Of a stretch of DNA of 64,000 bases, positions 15,850 to 24,031 are shown one piece after another. A program made the translations under genes and the position numbers. Under the pieces are notes generated by a model, which made no database searches, was not told where the DNA came from, and was given only the letters and a program-made list of their open reading frames with translations. This DNA comes from JAISGQ01 sp045536305 (lineage in GTDB: Bacteria > Bacillota > Clostridia > Oscillospirales > Acutalibacteraceae): NCBI GenBank assembly GCA_045536305.1, contig JAZSNH010000086.1:21341-85340 (forward strand), read 5' to 3'. Numbering within the stretch: position 1 is the first letter of the stretch; each line of letters begins with the position of its first letter.

Positions 15850-16002
15850 ATGGAAAGAATCAAGACTCTTAACACAACCAATATGTGCGAAAGCGCAAAG
15901 AAGGGCGGCTGCGGCGAGTGCCAGACCTCCTGTCAGTCTGCATGCAAGACCAGCTGCGGTGTTGCAAACCAGAAGTGCGAAAATAAGGAAAAGAAGAACT
16001 AA
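15850..16002 (+). CDS. scfA: SCIFF ribosomally made peptide precursor (six cysteines in forty-five residues)
   Basis: 50 residues, MERIKTLNTT at the start and the diagnostic cysteine block GECQTSCQSACKTSC in the middle. The family is nearly universal in Clostridia; the maturase forms thioether cross-links from Cys residues to backbone carbons. Cysteines are at 13, 21, 24, 28, 32, 36 and 43: seven, against six in the family definition, with Cys13 (N-M-C-E-S) the extra one. The gene starts with ATG after GGAGA and is driven by a near-consensus promoter. A terminator separates it from the maturase gene 74 bases downstream. The biological role of the mature product is unknown. Confidence 0.96.
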   Translation: MERIKTLNTTNMCESAKKGGCGECQTSCQSACKTSCGVANQKCENKEKKN

Positions 16003-16022
16003 GCTGAAATAATGCAGTTAAG

Positions 16023-16057
16023 AAAGGTGCCGCCTGAGCAGGCGGTGCCTTTTATAT
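16023..16057 (+). terminator. Attenuating terminator between the SCIFF peptide and maturase genes
   Basis: A 13-bp stem (AAAGGTGCCGCCT with AGGCGGTGCCTTT; two internal G-U pairs) and a GAGC loop, followed by TTATATTT. It lies inside the peptide-maturase gap and would make the maturase less abundant than the peptide. Confidence 0.75.
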
Positions 16058-16076
16058 TTAAAACGGAGGCGCCGCA

Positions 16077-17453
16077 ATGGTTCATCAATATAAACTCAAC
16101 GGGTACAATATAGTTGTAGACAGCTGTTCGGGCTCTATCCATGTAGTGGACGAAGCAGCATACGATATTATCTCGATGTACAAAGAAAAAAATGCAGAGG
16201 AGATTGTTTCCGAGCTGCTTTTAAAATACGCACACAGGGAGGATATTACAGAAGAAGAGCTTTATGAATGTATCGAGGATGTAAAAAGCCTTGAAGAAGC
16301 AGGAAAGCTGTACACTCCTGACACGTTTGCGCCTCTGGCGGGTACATTCAAGAATCGTTCGGGCAATGTAATAAAAGCACTTTGCCTTCATGTTGCACAC
16401 ACATGCAACCTCAACTGCTCCTATTGCTTTGCAAGTCAGGGCAAATATCACGGAGACAGAGCTGTAATGAGCTTTGAGGTAGGAAAAAGAGCGCTTGATT
16501 TTCTGATCGAAAATTCCGGAAACAGAACCAATCTTGAGGTCGATTTTTTTGGCGGTGAGCCGCTAATGAACTGGGATGTCGTAAAGCAGCTGGTTATGTA
16601 TGCAAGAAGCGTTGAAAAGGAGAAGGGAAAGAATTTTCGCTTTACCCTGACGACCAACGGAGTGCTTATAGACGATGATGTTATAGAATTTTCGAATAAG
16701 GAAATGAGCAACGTTGTTATGTCGCTCGATGGAAGAAAGGAAATACATGACCGACTGAGGGTTGATTATGCAGGAAAAGGCAGCTACGACGTCATTGTTC
16801 CGAAGTTCAAGAAGCTTGTTGATGCGCGCGGCGGCAGGGGTTACTACATGAGAGGAACCTTTACTCATGCAAATCCCGATTTTACAAATGATGTATTTCA
16901 CATGGCAGATCTTGGTTTTACAGAGCTTAGCATGGAGCCTGTAGTTTGTGCATCGGGCGACCCGGCAGAGCTTACAAAGGAAGATATCAAGATAGTAAAG
17001 GAACAGTATGAGATCCTTGCAAAGGATATGATTCGACGCAGAAAAGACGGCAAGCCTATTACGTTTTATCATTATATGCTTGATCTTACCGAAGGACCGT
17101 GCATATACAAGCGTATTTCCGGCTGCGGCTCGGGAACCGAGTATATGGCAGTGACCCCGTGGGGCGATCTGTATCCATGTCACCAATTTGTCGGTGAAGA
17201 AAAATACAGGCTCGGAAATGTGTGGGACGGAGTAACAAACGATCAATTGCGAGAGGAATTCAGAAGCTGCAATGCCTATGCTCGTCCGGAATGTGCGGAT
17301 TGCTGGGCAAAGCTTTACTGTTCGGGCGGATGTGCAGCAAATGCATACCATGCCACAGGCAGTATACGAGGAATATATGAGCCTGGCTGTGAGCTTTTCA
17401 AAAAAAGAATAGAATGTGCCATAATGATGCAGGCAGCTGCACAGGAGGAATAA
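16077..17453 (+). CDS. scfB: SCIFF radical SAM maturase
   Basis: 458 residues. An N-terminal peptide-recognition (RRE-like) segment occupies ~1-90. The radical SAM domain follows with the CX3CX2C cluster C110-C114-C117 (TCNLNCSYCFAS) and the GGEPLMNWD glycine-rich motif. The C-terminal SPASM domain, which holds auxiliary Fe-S clusters, shows GCGSGTEYMAVTPWGDLYPCHQ, then CADCWAKLYCSGGCAANAY and YEPGCELFKKRIECA. It catalyses thioether formation on the SCIFF precursor encoded directly upstream. The start has CGGAGG. The gene pair is highly conserved in Clostridia, so the assignment is firm. Confidence 0.95.
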   Translation: MVHQYKLNGYNIVVDSCSGSIHVVDEAAYDIISMYKEKNAEEIVSELLLKYAHREDITEEELYECIEDVKSLEEAGKLYTPDTFAPLAGTFKNRSGNVIKALCLHVAHTCNLNCSYCFASQGKYHGDRAVMSFEVGKRALDFLIENSGNRTNLEVDFFGGEPLMNWDVVKQLVMYARSVEKEKGKNFRFTLTTNGVLIDDDVIEFSNKEMSNVVMSLDGRKEIHDRLRVDYAGKGSYDVIVPKFKKLVDARGGRGYYMRGTFTHANPDFTNDVFHMADLGFTELSMEPVVCASGDPAELTKEDIKIVKEQYEILAKDMIRRRKDGKPITFYHYMLDLTEGPCIYKRISGCGSGTEYMAVTPWGDLYPCHQFVGEEKYRLGNVWDGVTNDQLREEFRSCNAYARPECADCWAKLYCSGGCAANAYHATGSIRGIYEPGCELFKKRIECAIMMQAAAQEE

Positions 17454-17519
17454 TCGCTCCATATAACCTTAATAAAAATTACATTGGCAGTTTTGATTGA
17501 AAAAAAAGAGGGTTTCCTT

Positions 17520-18866
17520 ATGAAGACACCGATAGTTGATTTTCTTAACGAATACCGAAAGTCAAATAAAATACGCTTTCACATGCCGGGACATAAGGGT
17601 GTGTCCTTCCTTGGGTGTGAAGGCATTGACCTCACCGAAGTACACGGTGCGGATGCCCTTTATGAAGCCGAAGGCATAATCGCAGAAAGCGAAAATAATG
17701 CGTCTTTGCTTTTTGGTAGCGGGAGAACTCTTTATTCAACCGAAGGTTCAAGTCAGTGCATACGCGCCATGCTGTATCTTGCGCTCAACAACAGAAAAAA
17801 GAACAGCAGCAAAACGATCGTTGCAGCAAGAAACGTGCATAAGGCATTTGTTTATGCGGCCGCATTGCTTGATTTTGAAATAATATGGCTTATGCCAAAG
17901 GAAAGCAAATCTCTCTGCTCATGTCCGATAACTGCGGAGATGTTGGCAGAAACACTTAAGAATTTAAAAAATCCTCCTGCGGCGGTTTATGTTACAGGAG
18001 TAGATTATCTTGGAAATATTGCAGATATCAAAGCACTTTCCGTGGTATGTCACGATTATGATACAGTGCTTGCTGTTGACAACGCCCATGGTGCATATCT
18101 GCGATTTTTACAGCCATCACAGCATCCTATTGACCTTGGTGCGGATATTTGCTGTGATTCGGCGCATAAAACTCTGCCTGTTCTGACAGGCGGTGCATAT
18201 CTTCACATAAGCAAAAATGCACCGACAGGCTTTGCGGAAGAGGCAAAAGCGGCAATGGCGCTTTTTGGCTCGACCAGTCCGTCGTACCTGACACTTGCAT
18301 CTCTCGATATGTGCAACAGCTACCTTGCAGGAGGTTACAGAAAAAATCTTTCCGAAATGATAAAGCTGATCGAAAACGCGCGAAAATCGCTTTTTGAAAA
18401 CGGTTGGCATATAGAATCTACAGATCCGCTTCGTATAACTATTTGTGCATCGGAGGAAAAAACAGGAAATGATATTGCTGATATGCTGAGAGAGCAGGGG
18501 ATAGAGTGCGAATATTCGGACCCCGATTTTGTCGTTCTGATGATCACTCCCGAAAATACGGAAGAGGAGCTTTGCACCCTTATAAAAGCTATGAAAATGT
18601 GCAAAACGCCATACAAGGCGAATGACTTTACACAGCTGAAAGCCGCACAGACAGTAACATCTGTGCGAGAATCCTTGTTTGCACGACATGAAACGGTTCC
18701 TGCAGAAAAAGCACTTGGGAGAGTGTGCGGAACCCCTACAGTGTCATGTCCTCCTGCAATTCCGATAGCTGTTTCGGGGGAACTTATAGATGAAAATATG
18801 CTTGAACTGTTTAATTATTATGGTATAAACAAGGTTGATGTCTTAGTACAAAAATATCCCACTTGA
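17520..18866 (+). CDS. PLP-dependent Orn/Lys/Arg decarboxylase-family protein
   Basis: 448 residues. The N-terminal KIRFHMPGHKG motif is the signature of the Orn/Lys/Arg decarboxylase major-domain family (SpeA/YaaO type). The PLP fold shows VDNAHGAYLRF (PLP-ring Asp/His) and CDSAHKTLPVLTGGAYLHI, whose Lys forms the Schiff base. The C-terminal domain (~330-448) is short, as in the Firmicute YaaO-like enzymes. The likely reaction is decarboxylation of arginine or lysine for polyamine synthesis, but the substrate cannot be read from sequence. I use ATG 17520 (GAGGG upstream) over an in-frame TTG at 17484. It follows the maturase by 66 bases and may be co-transcribed. The stop codon lies within its terminator loop. 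Confidence 0.85.
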   Translation: MKTPIVDFLNEYRKSNKIRFHMPGHKGVSFLGCEGIDLTEVHGADALYEAEGIIAESENNASLLFGSGRTLYSTEGSSQCIRAMLYLALNNRKKNSSKTIVAARNVHKAFVYAAALLDFEIIWLMPKESKSLCSCPITAEMLAETLKNLKNPPAAVYVTGVDYLGNIADIKALSVVCHDYDTVLAVDNAHGAYLRFLQPSQHPIDLGADICCDSAHKTLPVLTGGAYLHISKNAPTGFAEEAKAAMALFGSTSPSYLTLASLDMCNSYLAGGYRKNLSEMIKLIENARKSLFENGWHIESTDPLRITICASEEKTGNDIADMLREQGIECEYSDPDFVVLMITPENTEEELCTLIKAMKMCKTPYKANDFTQLKAAQTVTSVRESLFARHETVPAEKALGRVCGTPTVSCPPAIPIAVSGELIDENMLELFNYYGINKVDVLVQKYPT

Positions 18867-18885
18867 ATATGAGTGGGATATTTTT
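18850..18885 (+). terminator. Terminator of the decarboxylase-family gene
   Basis: AAAAATATCCCACT and AGTGGGATATTTTT form a perfect 14-bp stem; the 8-base loop contains the stop codon TGA. Confidence 0.85.
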
Positions 18886-18935
18886 GCATATATTATAGAC
18901 AAAACTTTAGATACGCATTTTACACAAATATGATT

Positions 18936-19069
18936 GTTAGCATAGGCTAATCGTTGTTGACTCATCCAAAAAGTTAGCAAAGGCTAATAAATTGCTTAAA
19001 AATTCTTGACAAAAATTACCGCATACAATATTATATACATGTAGTTAGCGGAGACTAACTGAGATCACT
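18936..19069 (+). promoter_or_regulatory. feoA promoter with three palindromic operators
   Basis: Promoter TTGACA (19016-19021), 17 bases, TATTAT (19039-19044). Three copies of GTTAGC-n4-GCTAAT-like palindromes: 18936-18951, 18973-18988 and 19054-19069 (the last GTTAGCGGAGACTAAC). Two are upstream of the -35; the third covers the transcription start, a repressor position. Same motif again at 19364. Best candidate binder: the DtxR-type protein at 14176-14547. Confidence 0.8.
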
Positions 19070-19093
19070 CATACAAGGTAAGGAGACAGCAGT

Positions 19094-19315
19094 ATGGGCA
19101 CACTTAAGGATGTAAAGGTCGGAGCATCGGCAAGAGTAATAAAGCTTCATGGTGAAGGCGCTGTAAAACGCAGGATCATGGATATGGGTATTACCAAGGG
19201 TATAACTATAAAGGTTCGTAAGGTTGCGCCGTTGGGAGATCCTATGGAACTGACTGTGCGCGGATATGAGCTTTCTCTTCGCAAGGCTGACGCAGAAATG
19301 ATAGAAGTCGAATAA
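19094..19315 (+). CDS. feoA: Ferrous iron transport protein A
   Basis: 73 residues with the SH3-like FeoA fold: KVGASARVIKLHGEGAVKRRIMDMGITKG and IKVRKVAPLGDPMELTVRGYELSLRKADAEMIEV. FeoA is a small cytoplasmic protein that supports FeoB-dependent Fe2+ uptake. RBS AAGGAG is 9 bases before the ATG. It is the first gene of feoA-feoB-small Cys-rich protein and is preceded by three operator palindromes. Confidence 0.95.
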   Translation: MGTLKDVKVGASARVIKLHGEGAVKRRIMDMGITKGITIKVRKVAPLGDPMELTVRGYELSLRKADAEMIEVE

Positions 19316-19329
19316 GAAGCATATAGTTT

Positions 19330-19356
19330 ATGTGGGATTTTCCCACATGTTTTTTG
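19330..19356 (+). terminator. Short hairpin-U terminator between feoA and feoB
   Basis: ATGTGGGA, TTT loop, TCCCACAT, then GTTTTTTG: an 8-bp stem with a six-T run. Probably leaky, so some transcripts continue into feoB. Confidence 0.6.
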
Positions 19357-19363
19357 AAGAACA

Positions 19364-19379
19364 GTTAGCGAAAGCTAAT
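19364..19379 (+). promoter_or_regulatory. Fourth feo operator palindrome
   Basis: GTTAGCGAAAGCTAAT, a perfect copy of the feo palindrome, 20 bases before the feoB start. I see no separate feoB promoter, so it may act as a roadblock or be paired with an unrecognised promoter. Confidence 0.7.
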
Positions 19380-19399
19380 CGAAAGAAAGGAATAAAACA

Positions 19400-21583
19400 A
19401 TGGAAATCAGAATTGCTCTTGCGGGAAACCCAAACAGCGGCAAGACTACACTGTTTAACTCCCTTACGGGGTCAAACCAGTATGTTGGCAACTGGCCGGG
19501 TGTAACGGTAGAAAAAAAGGAAGGCAGAATGAAAAAATATGATGGTGTCATAGTTACTGATCTTCCGGGCATATATTCACTTTCACCGTATACCCTTGAA
19601 GAGGTAGTTGCAAGAAAATATCTTGTAGAGGAAAGACCCGAAGCGATACTTAACATTGTTGACGGAACGAATTTAGAGAGAAACCTTTACCTTACAACGC
19701 AGCTTATCGAGCTTGGCATACCTGTGGTCGTGGCAATAAATATGATGGACATTGTCCGCAAGAACGGCGATAAGATCGATATTGAAATGCTCGGACAGCG
19801 TCTTGGGTGCAAGGTAGTAGAGCTTTCGGCGCTTAGAAATGACGGCATATTTGATGCCGCCGAGGCTGCGATCGAGGCTGCAAAGCAGGGGGACAAGGAG
19901 CCCGGGCATATATTCTGCGGAACTGTAGAGCATGCCATTGCACACATCGAGGAAGCGGCGGTGCATGGCTTGCCCGAAGAACAGCAGCGCTGGTATGCAA
20001 TAAAGATTTTTGAACGAGACAGCAAGGTAATAGAAAAGCTTGGAATTGAAAAGGCACTTGTTGACCACATTGAAAAGGATATTGCCGCGGCAGAGCGCAG
20101 AATGGATGATGATGCAGAGAGCATAATTACAAATGAACGTTATCTTTACATAGAAAAGATACTTCACGGCTGTTATAAAAAGAAAAATGCAGGAAAAATG
20201 TCTGTATCTGAAAAGATAGACAAAATAGCAACAAATCGAATCCTTGCCATTCCTGTTTTTATTCTTATCATGCTCGGAGTGTACACACTTTCTATCGGTA
20301 CGATAGGTGACTGGACAGTAGGTTTTATGAATGATACCTTGTTCGGTGAATGGATAATTCCTGCTGTAACAGCCTTTCTTGAAAATATCGGCTGTGCCGC
20401 ATGGCTTGTCAGCCTTGTTGCGGACGGTATTGTCGGCGGCGTAGGTGCGGTTCTTGGGTTTGTTCCTCAGATGCTCATTTTGTTCCTTTTGCTTTCGATT
20501 CTTGAGGATATCGGATATATGTCAAGAATCGCATTCATTATGGACAGATTGTTCCGTAAGTTCGGACTTTCGGGAAAAAGCTTTATTCCACTGCTCGTCG
20601 CATCGGGATGCGGTGTTCCGGGAGTTATGGCATCGCGTACAATTGAGCAGGAACGCGACCGCAGAATGACCGTTATGACAACCTGTTTTGTACCCTGCGG
20701 CGCAAAAATGCCGATAGTCGGACTCATTGCAGGAGCACTTTTCGGAGGCAGTGCCTTGATCGCAACATCTGCTTATTTTATCGGCATAGGTGCTGTTGTA
20801 GTCTCAGGACTTATTCTTAAAAAGACCAAGCCTTTTGCAGGTGAAGCGGCTACCTTTGTAATGGAACTGCCTGCATATCACGCACCTGTTGCAAAGAATG
20901 TCCTCAGAGCAACGGGAGAACGCGGATGGGATTTTATCAAGCGTGCAGGAACTGTAATTCTTGCGGCAAGTGTTATTATATGGGTTTTAAACAGTCTGAG
21001 CTTTGAGGGGGGGCTCCATTATATAGGAGATGGAGTGGCAAAGTCCATCCTTAATGTTATAGGTGAATTTATTGCAGTTGTTTTTGCACCATTAGGCTTT
21101 GGCAAATGGCAGGCGGCTGTAGCGACCATTCTCGGACTTGTTGCAAAGGAAGAGGTTGTCGGTGTATTCGGAACGCTTTCCGAAATGCTTTCGGGCAGTG
21201 TTGATCTTATGACTGAGGTCGAAGAGGGTGTTACGAGAAATGCAGCTATTATCGGGCAGGAATTTTTTGACGGCAGCAAGCTATCCGCATTTTCGTTTAT
21301 GATATTCAATCTTCTTTGCGCTCCGTGCTTTGCTGCTATGGGTGCGATCAAAAGAGAGATGAACAGCCCGAAGTGGACATTTTTTGCACTCGGTTATATG
21401 ACCGCATTTGCCTATGCGATCTCTCTTATCGTATATCAGATAGGAACATTTGCTGTGACAGGAGTAATGAATGTTTGGACAATAATTGCATCGGCAGTGC
21501 TTATCCTTCTTCTTTACTTCCTTTTCAGAAAGAATAAGTACAAAAATGATCCGATCAAAACAAATAAGGAGAACCGGATATGA
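19400..21583 (+). CDS. feoB: Ferrous iron transport protein B
   Basis: 727 residues. The cytoplasmic N-terminal G domain (~1-165) has G1 GNPNSGKTTLFN, the switch region NWPGVTVEKKEG, G3 DLPGIYSL, G4 NMMD and a G5 region ALRNDGIFDA, followed by a helical GDI-like segment. The membrane domain (~270-720) holds two Gate motifs, with GCGVPGVMASRTIEQERDRR and PCGAKMPIVG (the Cys often linked to iron passage), and the conserved GLVAKEEVVGVFGTL. It imports Fe2+ across the inner membrane under anaerobic conditions. It overlaps the downstream small gene by ATGA. RBS AAAGGAA. Regulated by the four palindromes in this operon (inference). Confidence 0.96.
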   Translation: MEIRIALAGNPNSGKTTLFNSLTGSNQYVGNWPGVTVEKKEGRMKKYDGVIVTDLPGIYSLSPYTLEEVVARKYLVEERPEAILNIVDGTNLERNLYLTTQLIELGIPVVVAINMMDIVRKNGDKIDIEMLGQRLGCKVVELSALRNDGIFDAAEAAIEAAKQGDKEPGHIFCGTVEHAIAHIEEAAVHGLPEEQQRWYAIKIFERDSKVIEKLGIEKALVDHIEKDIAAAERRMDDDAESIITNERYLYIEKILHGCYKKKNAGKMSVSEKIDKIATNRILAIPVFILIMLGVYTLSIGTIGDWTVGFMNDTLFGEWIIPAVTAFLENIGCAAWLVSLVADGIVGGVGAVLGFVPQMLILFLLLSILEDIGYMSRIAFIMDRLFRKFGLSGKSFIPLLVASGCGVPGVMASRTIEQERDRRMTVMTTCFVPCGAKMPIVGLIAGALFGGSALIATSAYFIGIGAVVVSGLILKKTKPFAGEAATFVMELPAYHAPVAKNVLRATGERGWDFIKRAGTVILAASVIIWVLNSLSFEGGLHYIGDGVAKSILNVIGEFIAVVFAPLGFGKWQAAVATILGLVAKEEVVGVFGTLSEMLSGSVDLMTEVEEGVTRNAAIIGQEFFDGSKLSAFSFMIFNLLCAPCFAAMGAIKREMNSPKWTFFALGYMTAFAYAISLIVYQIGTFAVTGVMNVWTIIASAVLILLLYFLFRKNKYKNDPIKTNKENRI

Positions 21584-21735
21584 ACCTACCGACAATAATT
21601 GTTTTAGGTATTATAGTTGCTGTATTTATTGCAATTGTTATATACCAAATAAAAAACAGGAAAGAGGGCAAATGCCCCTGTGGGGGATCCTGCAGCGGTT
21701 GTGCGCTGAACGGAACCTGTCATAAAGAAAGCTGA
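21580..21735 (+). CDS. FeoB-associated Cys-rich membrane protein
   Basis: 51 residues. One transmembrane helix (about 4-24, PTIIVLGIIVAVFIAIVIY), then a basic stretch and a cluster of cysteines: KCPCGGSCSGCALNGTCHKES. This is the small protein family found next to FeoB in Firmicutes, thought to help iron handling (known family role is only inferred). The ATG overlaps the feoB stop (ATGA), so translation is coupled; RBS AAGGAG lies within feoB's end. The reading frame is short but position, TM segment and Cys pattern make it convincing. Confidence 0.88.
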   Translation: MNLPTIIVLGIIVAVFIAIVIYQIKNRKEGKCPCGGSCSGCALNGTCHKES

Positions 21736-21759
21736 ATATTTTTAATGCATATTATGAAA

Positions 21760-21799
21760 AAAGATAAGGGACTGCGATTGGCGCAGTCCCTTATCTTTT
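21760..21799 (+). terminator. Bidirectional terminator between the feo operon and ilvN
   Basis: A 17-bp perfect stem (AAAGATAAGGGACTGCG with its complement) and a 5-base loop, with Ts on the right and As on the left, between two convergent genes. The ilvN stop lies inside the right arm. Confidence 0.85.
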
Positions 21800-22304
21800 A
21801 TAAATTTGTTACCTGTCTTATGGTCTCACTGCCTTTTTCAAGGGATACGATACCTGTGCGGCAGATCTCAAGAATCGAGTAATCACGCATAAGATCGATA
21901 AAATCGTCAATTCTCCTTCGTTCTCCCGTTAAGCGAAGAACGATTGAATCCTTGGAATAATCCACGGTTTTTGCCTCAAAGGCTTTTGCGGCGGTGAGAA
22001 TATCATCGCGTGAATGAGGTTCGTTTGCAAGCTTTATAAGCATAAGCTCACAGCTGACACAGTTTTCACTGTTAAGTTCCTTTATGGAGCATACATCGGG
22101 AAGCTTGTACAGCTGGTTTACAAGCTGCTGCTTATTGAGCTCATCGCCGTCAAAGGTGACGGTGATGCGTGAAAATTCATTGGATTCCGTTTCACTGACT
22201 GTAAGGCAATTTATATTGAATTGTCTGCGGCGAAACATACTGGTTACTCTGTTTAGAACACCGAATTGATTTCGAACAAGTACAGCAACCGTATATCGAT
22301 TCAT
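21798..22304 (-). CDS. ilvN: Acetolactate synthase small (regulatory) subunit
   Basis: 168 residues. An N-terminal ACT domain (about 1-75: TVAVLVRNQFGVLNRVTSMF, RRQFNINCLTVSETE) senses valine; the C-terminal AHAS small-subunit domain follows (about 80-160). It activates the catalytic subunit and confers feedback control in branched-chain amino acid synthesis. I take the ATG at 22304: AGGTGA lies 8 bases before it and it starts 1 base after the ilvB stop, so translation is coupled. A GTG 9 bases upstream is an alternative. Confidence 0.93.
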   Translation of the reverse strand: MNRYTVAVLVRNQFGVLNRVTSMFRRRQFNINCLTVSETESNEFSRITVTFDGDELNKQQLVNQLYKLPDVCSIKELNSENCVSCELMLIKLANEPHSRDDILTAAKAFEAKTVDYSKDSIVLRLTGERRRIDDFIDLMRDYSILEICRTGIVSLEKGSETIRQVTNL

Positions 22305-22305
22305 G

Positions 22306-23973
22306 TCAGTCACCTAACTTTACAATAATATCATCCATAGAACCGCCGGGAGGCAGCATGGGGAGAACAAATTCATCCTTATCAACAGCACAGTCGATAA
22401 CATAAGGACCGTTATAATTAAACGCATTTTGCAGTGCTTTGTCAAGCTCCTGAGCAGAAGTTACACGCTCGCCTTCAGCGCCGAAGGCTTTTGCCACATT
22501 GACAAAATCAGTCTTGCGGTCAAGTACGGTGGCGGAATAATGTTCCGAGAAGAACAGCGTCTGCCATTGACGAACCATACCGAGAACGCCATTGTTGAAA
22601 ATTATTATTGCAATAGGAACATTGTGCGAAACAGCGGTGGCAAGCTCATTAAGGCACATGCCGAAGCCTCCGTCACCGGTTACAAGCACACTGCGTTCCT
22701 TTGTTCCGAAGGCTGCACCGATAGCGGCACCCATGCCGAAGCCCATAGTACCAAGGCCGCCGCTTGAAATAAATCTTCGTTTGTTTTTTATTTTAAGATT
22801 TTGTGCAGTCCAAAGCTGATGCTGGCCAACATCGGTGCATACAGGTGTATTTTCGTTTATGTATCTGTTAAGGGCAAGAATAATATTTCGCGGAGTCAGG
22901 CCTTTGCGCATATCAAGATATTTGTCCTCCTCAGCGCGCAGTATGGCTATTTGCTCCTGCCATTGAGGACGATCGACCTTGTCAATAAGGGGGAGAAGCT
23001 TTGAAAGTGTGCGTTTTATATCAGCTCGAAGAGCGTGAACAGCCGCAACATTTTTTGAAAGCTCAGAACCGTCTATGTCAATATGCACGATCTTTGCTTT
23101 TGCGGCAAATTTCAATCTGTTGCCCGTTGAACGGTCGTTGAAACGAACTCCCAGAGCAATAATGCAGTCAGCCTTGTGCATAGCCATAGTTGAAGCGTAA
23201 TGACCGTGCATACCCTGCATTCCGAGAAATCTCGGGTGATTAGAGGGGAGAGCTGAAAGACCCATCATTGAGCATCCGAGAGGTGCATCGATTTTTTCAG
23301 CCAAGGCAAGCATTTCCTCCTGAGCCTCACTTGAAACTACGCCGCCTCCAAAGTAAATAAAAGGTCTCTTGCAGCTGTTGATGCACTCAGCCGCCTGAGA
23401 GGTTCGAATATCCTTTGCAGGAAACGGTTCATCGGGTGTAACAGGAGGAAGAGGAGTATATTCGCAGGTTGCTATTTGAATATCCTTCGGAATATCAATA
23501 AGCACAGGACCGGGTCTGCCCGATATTGCAATGCGGAATGCATCTCTTATGGTATCGGCAAGCGTTTCGATGCTTGTAACAAAATAATTGTGCTTTGTTA
23601 TAGGCAGGGTAACACCTGTTATATCTATCTCCTGAAAAGAATCTGTAGCAATATGAGATGTAGGAACATTTCCGCAAATTGCGACAAGAGGAACAGAATC
23701 AAGATGTGCTGTTGCGATACCTGTTACAAGATTTGCAGCGCCCGGGCCTGAGGTTGCAATAACAACACCTGCTTTTCCCGTAGAGCGTGCATAACCGTCC
23801 GCGGCATGTGCAGCACCCTGCTCATGGGCGGTAAGTATATGCGTGATCTCATCGCTGTATTTGTAGAGGGCATCATAAACGTGGAGTATCTGACCTCCGG
23901 GGTAACCGAAAACAGTATCGCATCCCTGTTCTATAAGTGTTCGGATGATTATATCAGCACCGGAAAGAATCAT
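22306..23973 (-). CDS. ilvB: Acetolactate synthase large (catalytic) subunit
   Basis: 555 residues. Condenses pyruvate (or pyruvate and 2-ketobutyrate) to acetolactate (acetohydroxybutyrate), using ThDP, FAD and Mg2+. N-terminal ThDP PYR domain has the catalytic Glu in ILTAHEQGAAHAADGYARSTGK; the central FAD/transhydrogenase-like domain spans ~190-330; the PP domain has the ThDP motif GDGGFGMCLNELATAVSHN and the tail NGVLGMVRQWQ and FVLPMLPPGGSMDDII. Start ATG 23973 with AAGGA upstream; a TTG 9 bases further upstream is less likely. Followed by ilvN; yitT lies 58 bases upstream on the same strand. I see no T-box or attenuator in that gap. Confidence 0.95.
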   Translation of the reverse strand: MILSGADIIIRTLIEQGCDTVFGYPGGQILHVYDALYKYSDEITHILTAHEQGAAHAADGYARSTGKAGVVIATSGPGAANLVTGIATAHLDSVPLVAICGNVPTSHIATDSFQEIDITGVTLPITKHNYFVTSIETLADTIRDAFRIAISGRPGPVLIDIPKDIQIATCEYTPLPPVTPDEPFPAKDIRTSQAAECINSCKRPFIYFGGGVVSSEAQEEMLALAEKIDAPLGCSMMGLSALPSNHPRFLGMQGMHGHYASTMAMHKADCIIALGVRFNDRSTGNRLKFAAKAKIVHIDIDGSELSKNVAAVHALRADIKRTLSKLLPLIDKVDRPQWQEQIAILRAEEDKYLDMRKGLTPRNIILALNRYINENTPVCTDVGQHQLWTAQNLKIKNKRRFISSGGLGTMGFGMGAAIGAAFGTKERSVLVTGDGGFGMCLNELATAVSHNVPIAIIIFNNGVLGMVRQWQTLFFSEHYSATVLDRKTDFVNVAKAFGAEGERVTSAQELDKALQNAFNYNGPYVIDCAVDKDEFVLPMLPPGGSMDDIIVKLGD

Positions 23974-24031
23974 ATATATCAATCCTTTTTTGTATTTCCT
24001 GAAATAAAAGCGGTTTTATGCAGACTTTTGT

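Noticed and set aside
16563..17462. 299-codon minus-strand open frame opposite the SCIFF maturase
   Set aside because: Shadow of the maturase; it contains no domain and has no RBS at a credible start.
23974..24031. T-box or leucine/valine attenuator before ilvB
   Set aside because: The gap is 58 bases, with no hairpin or specifier loop.
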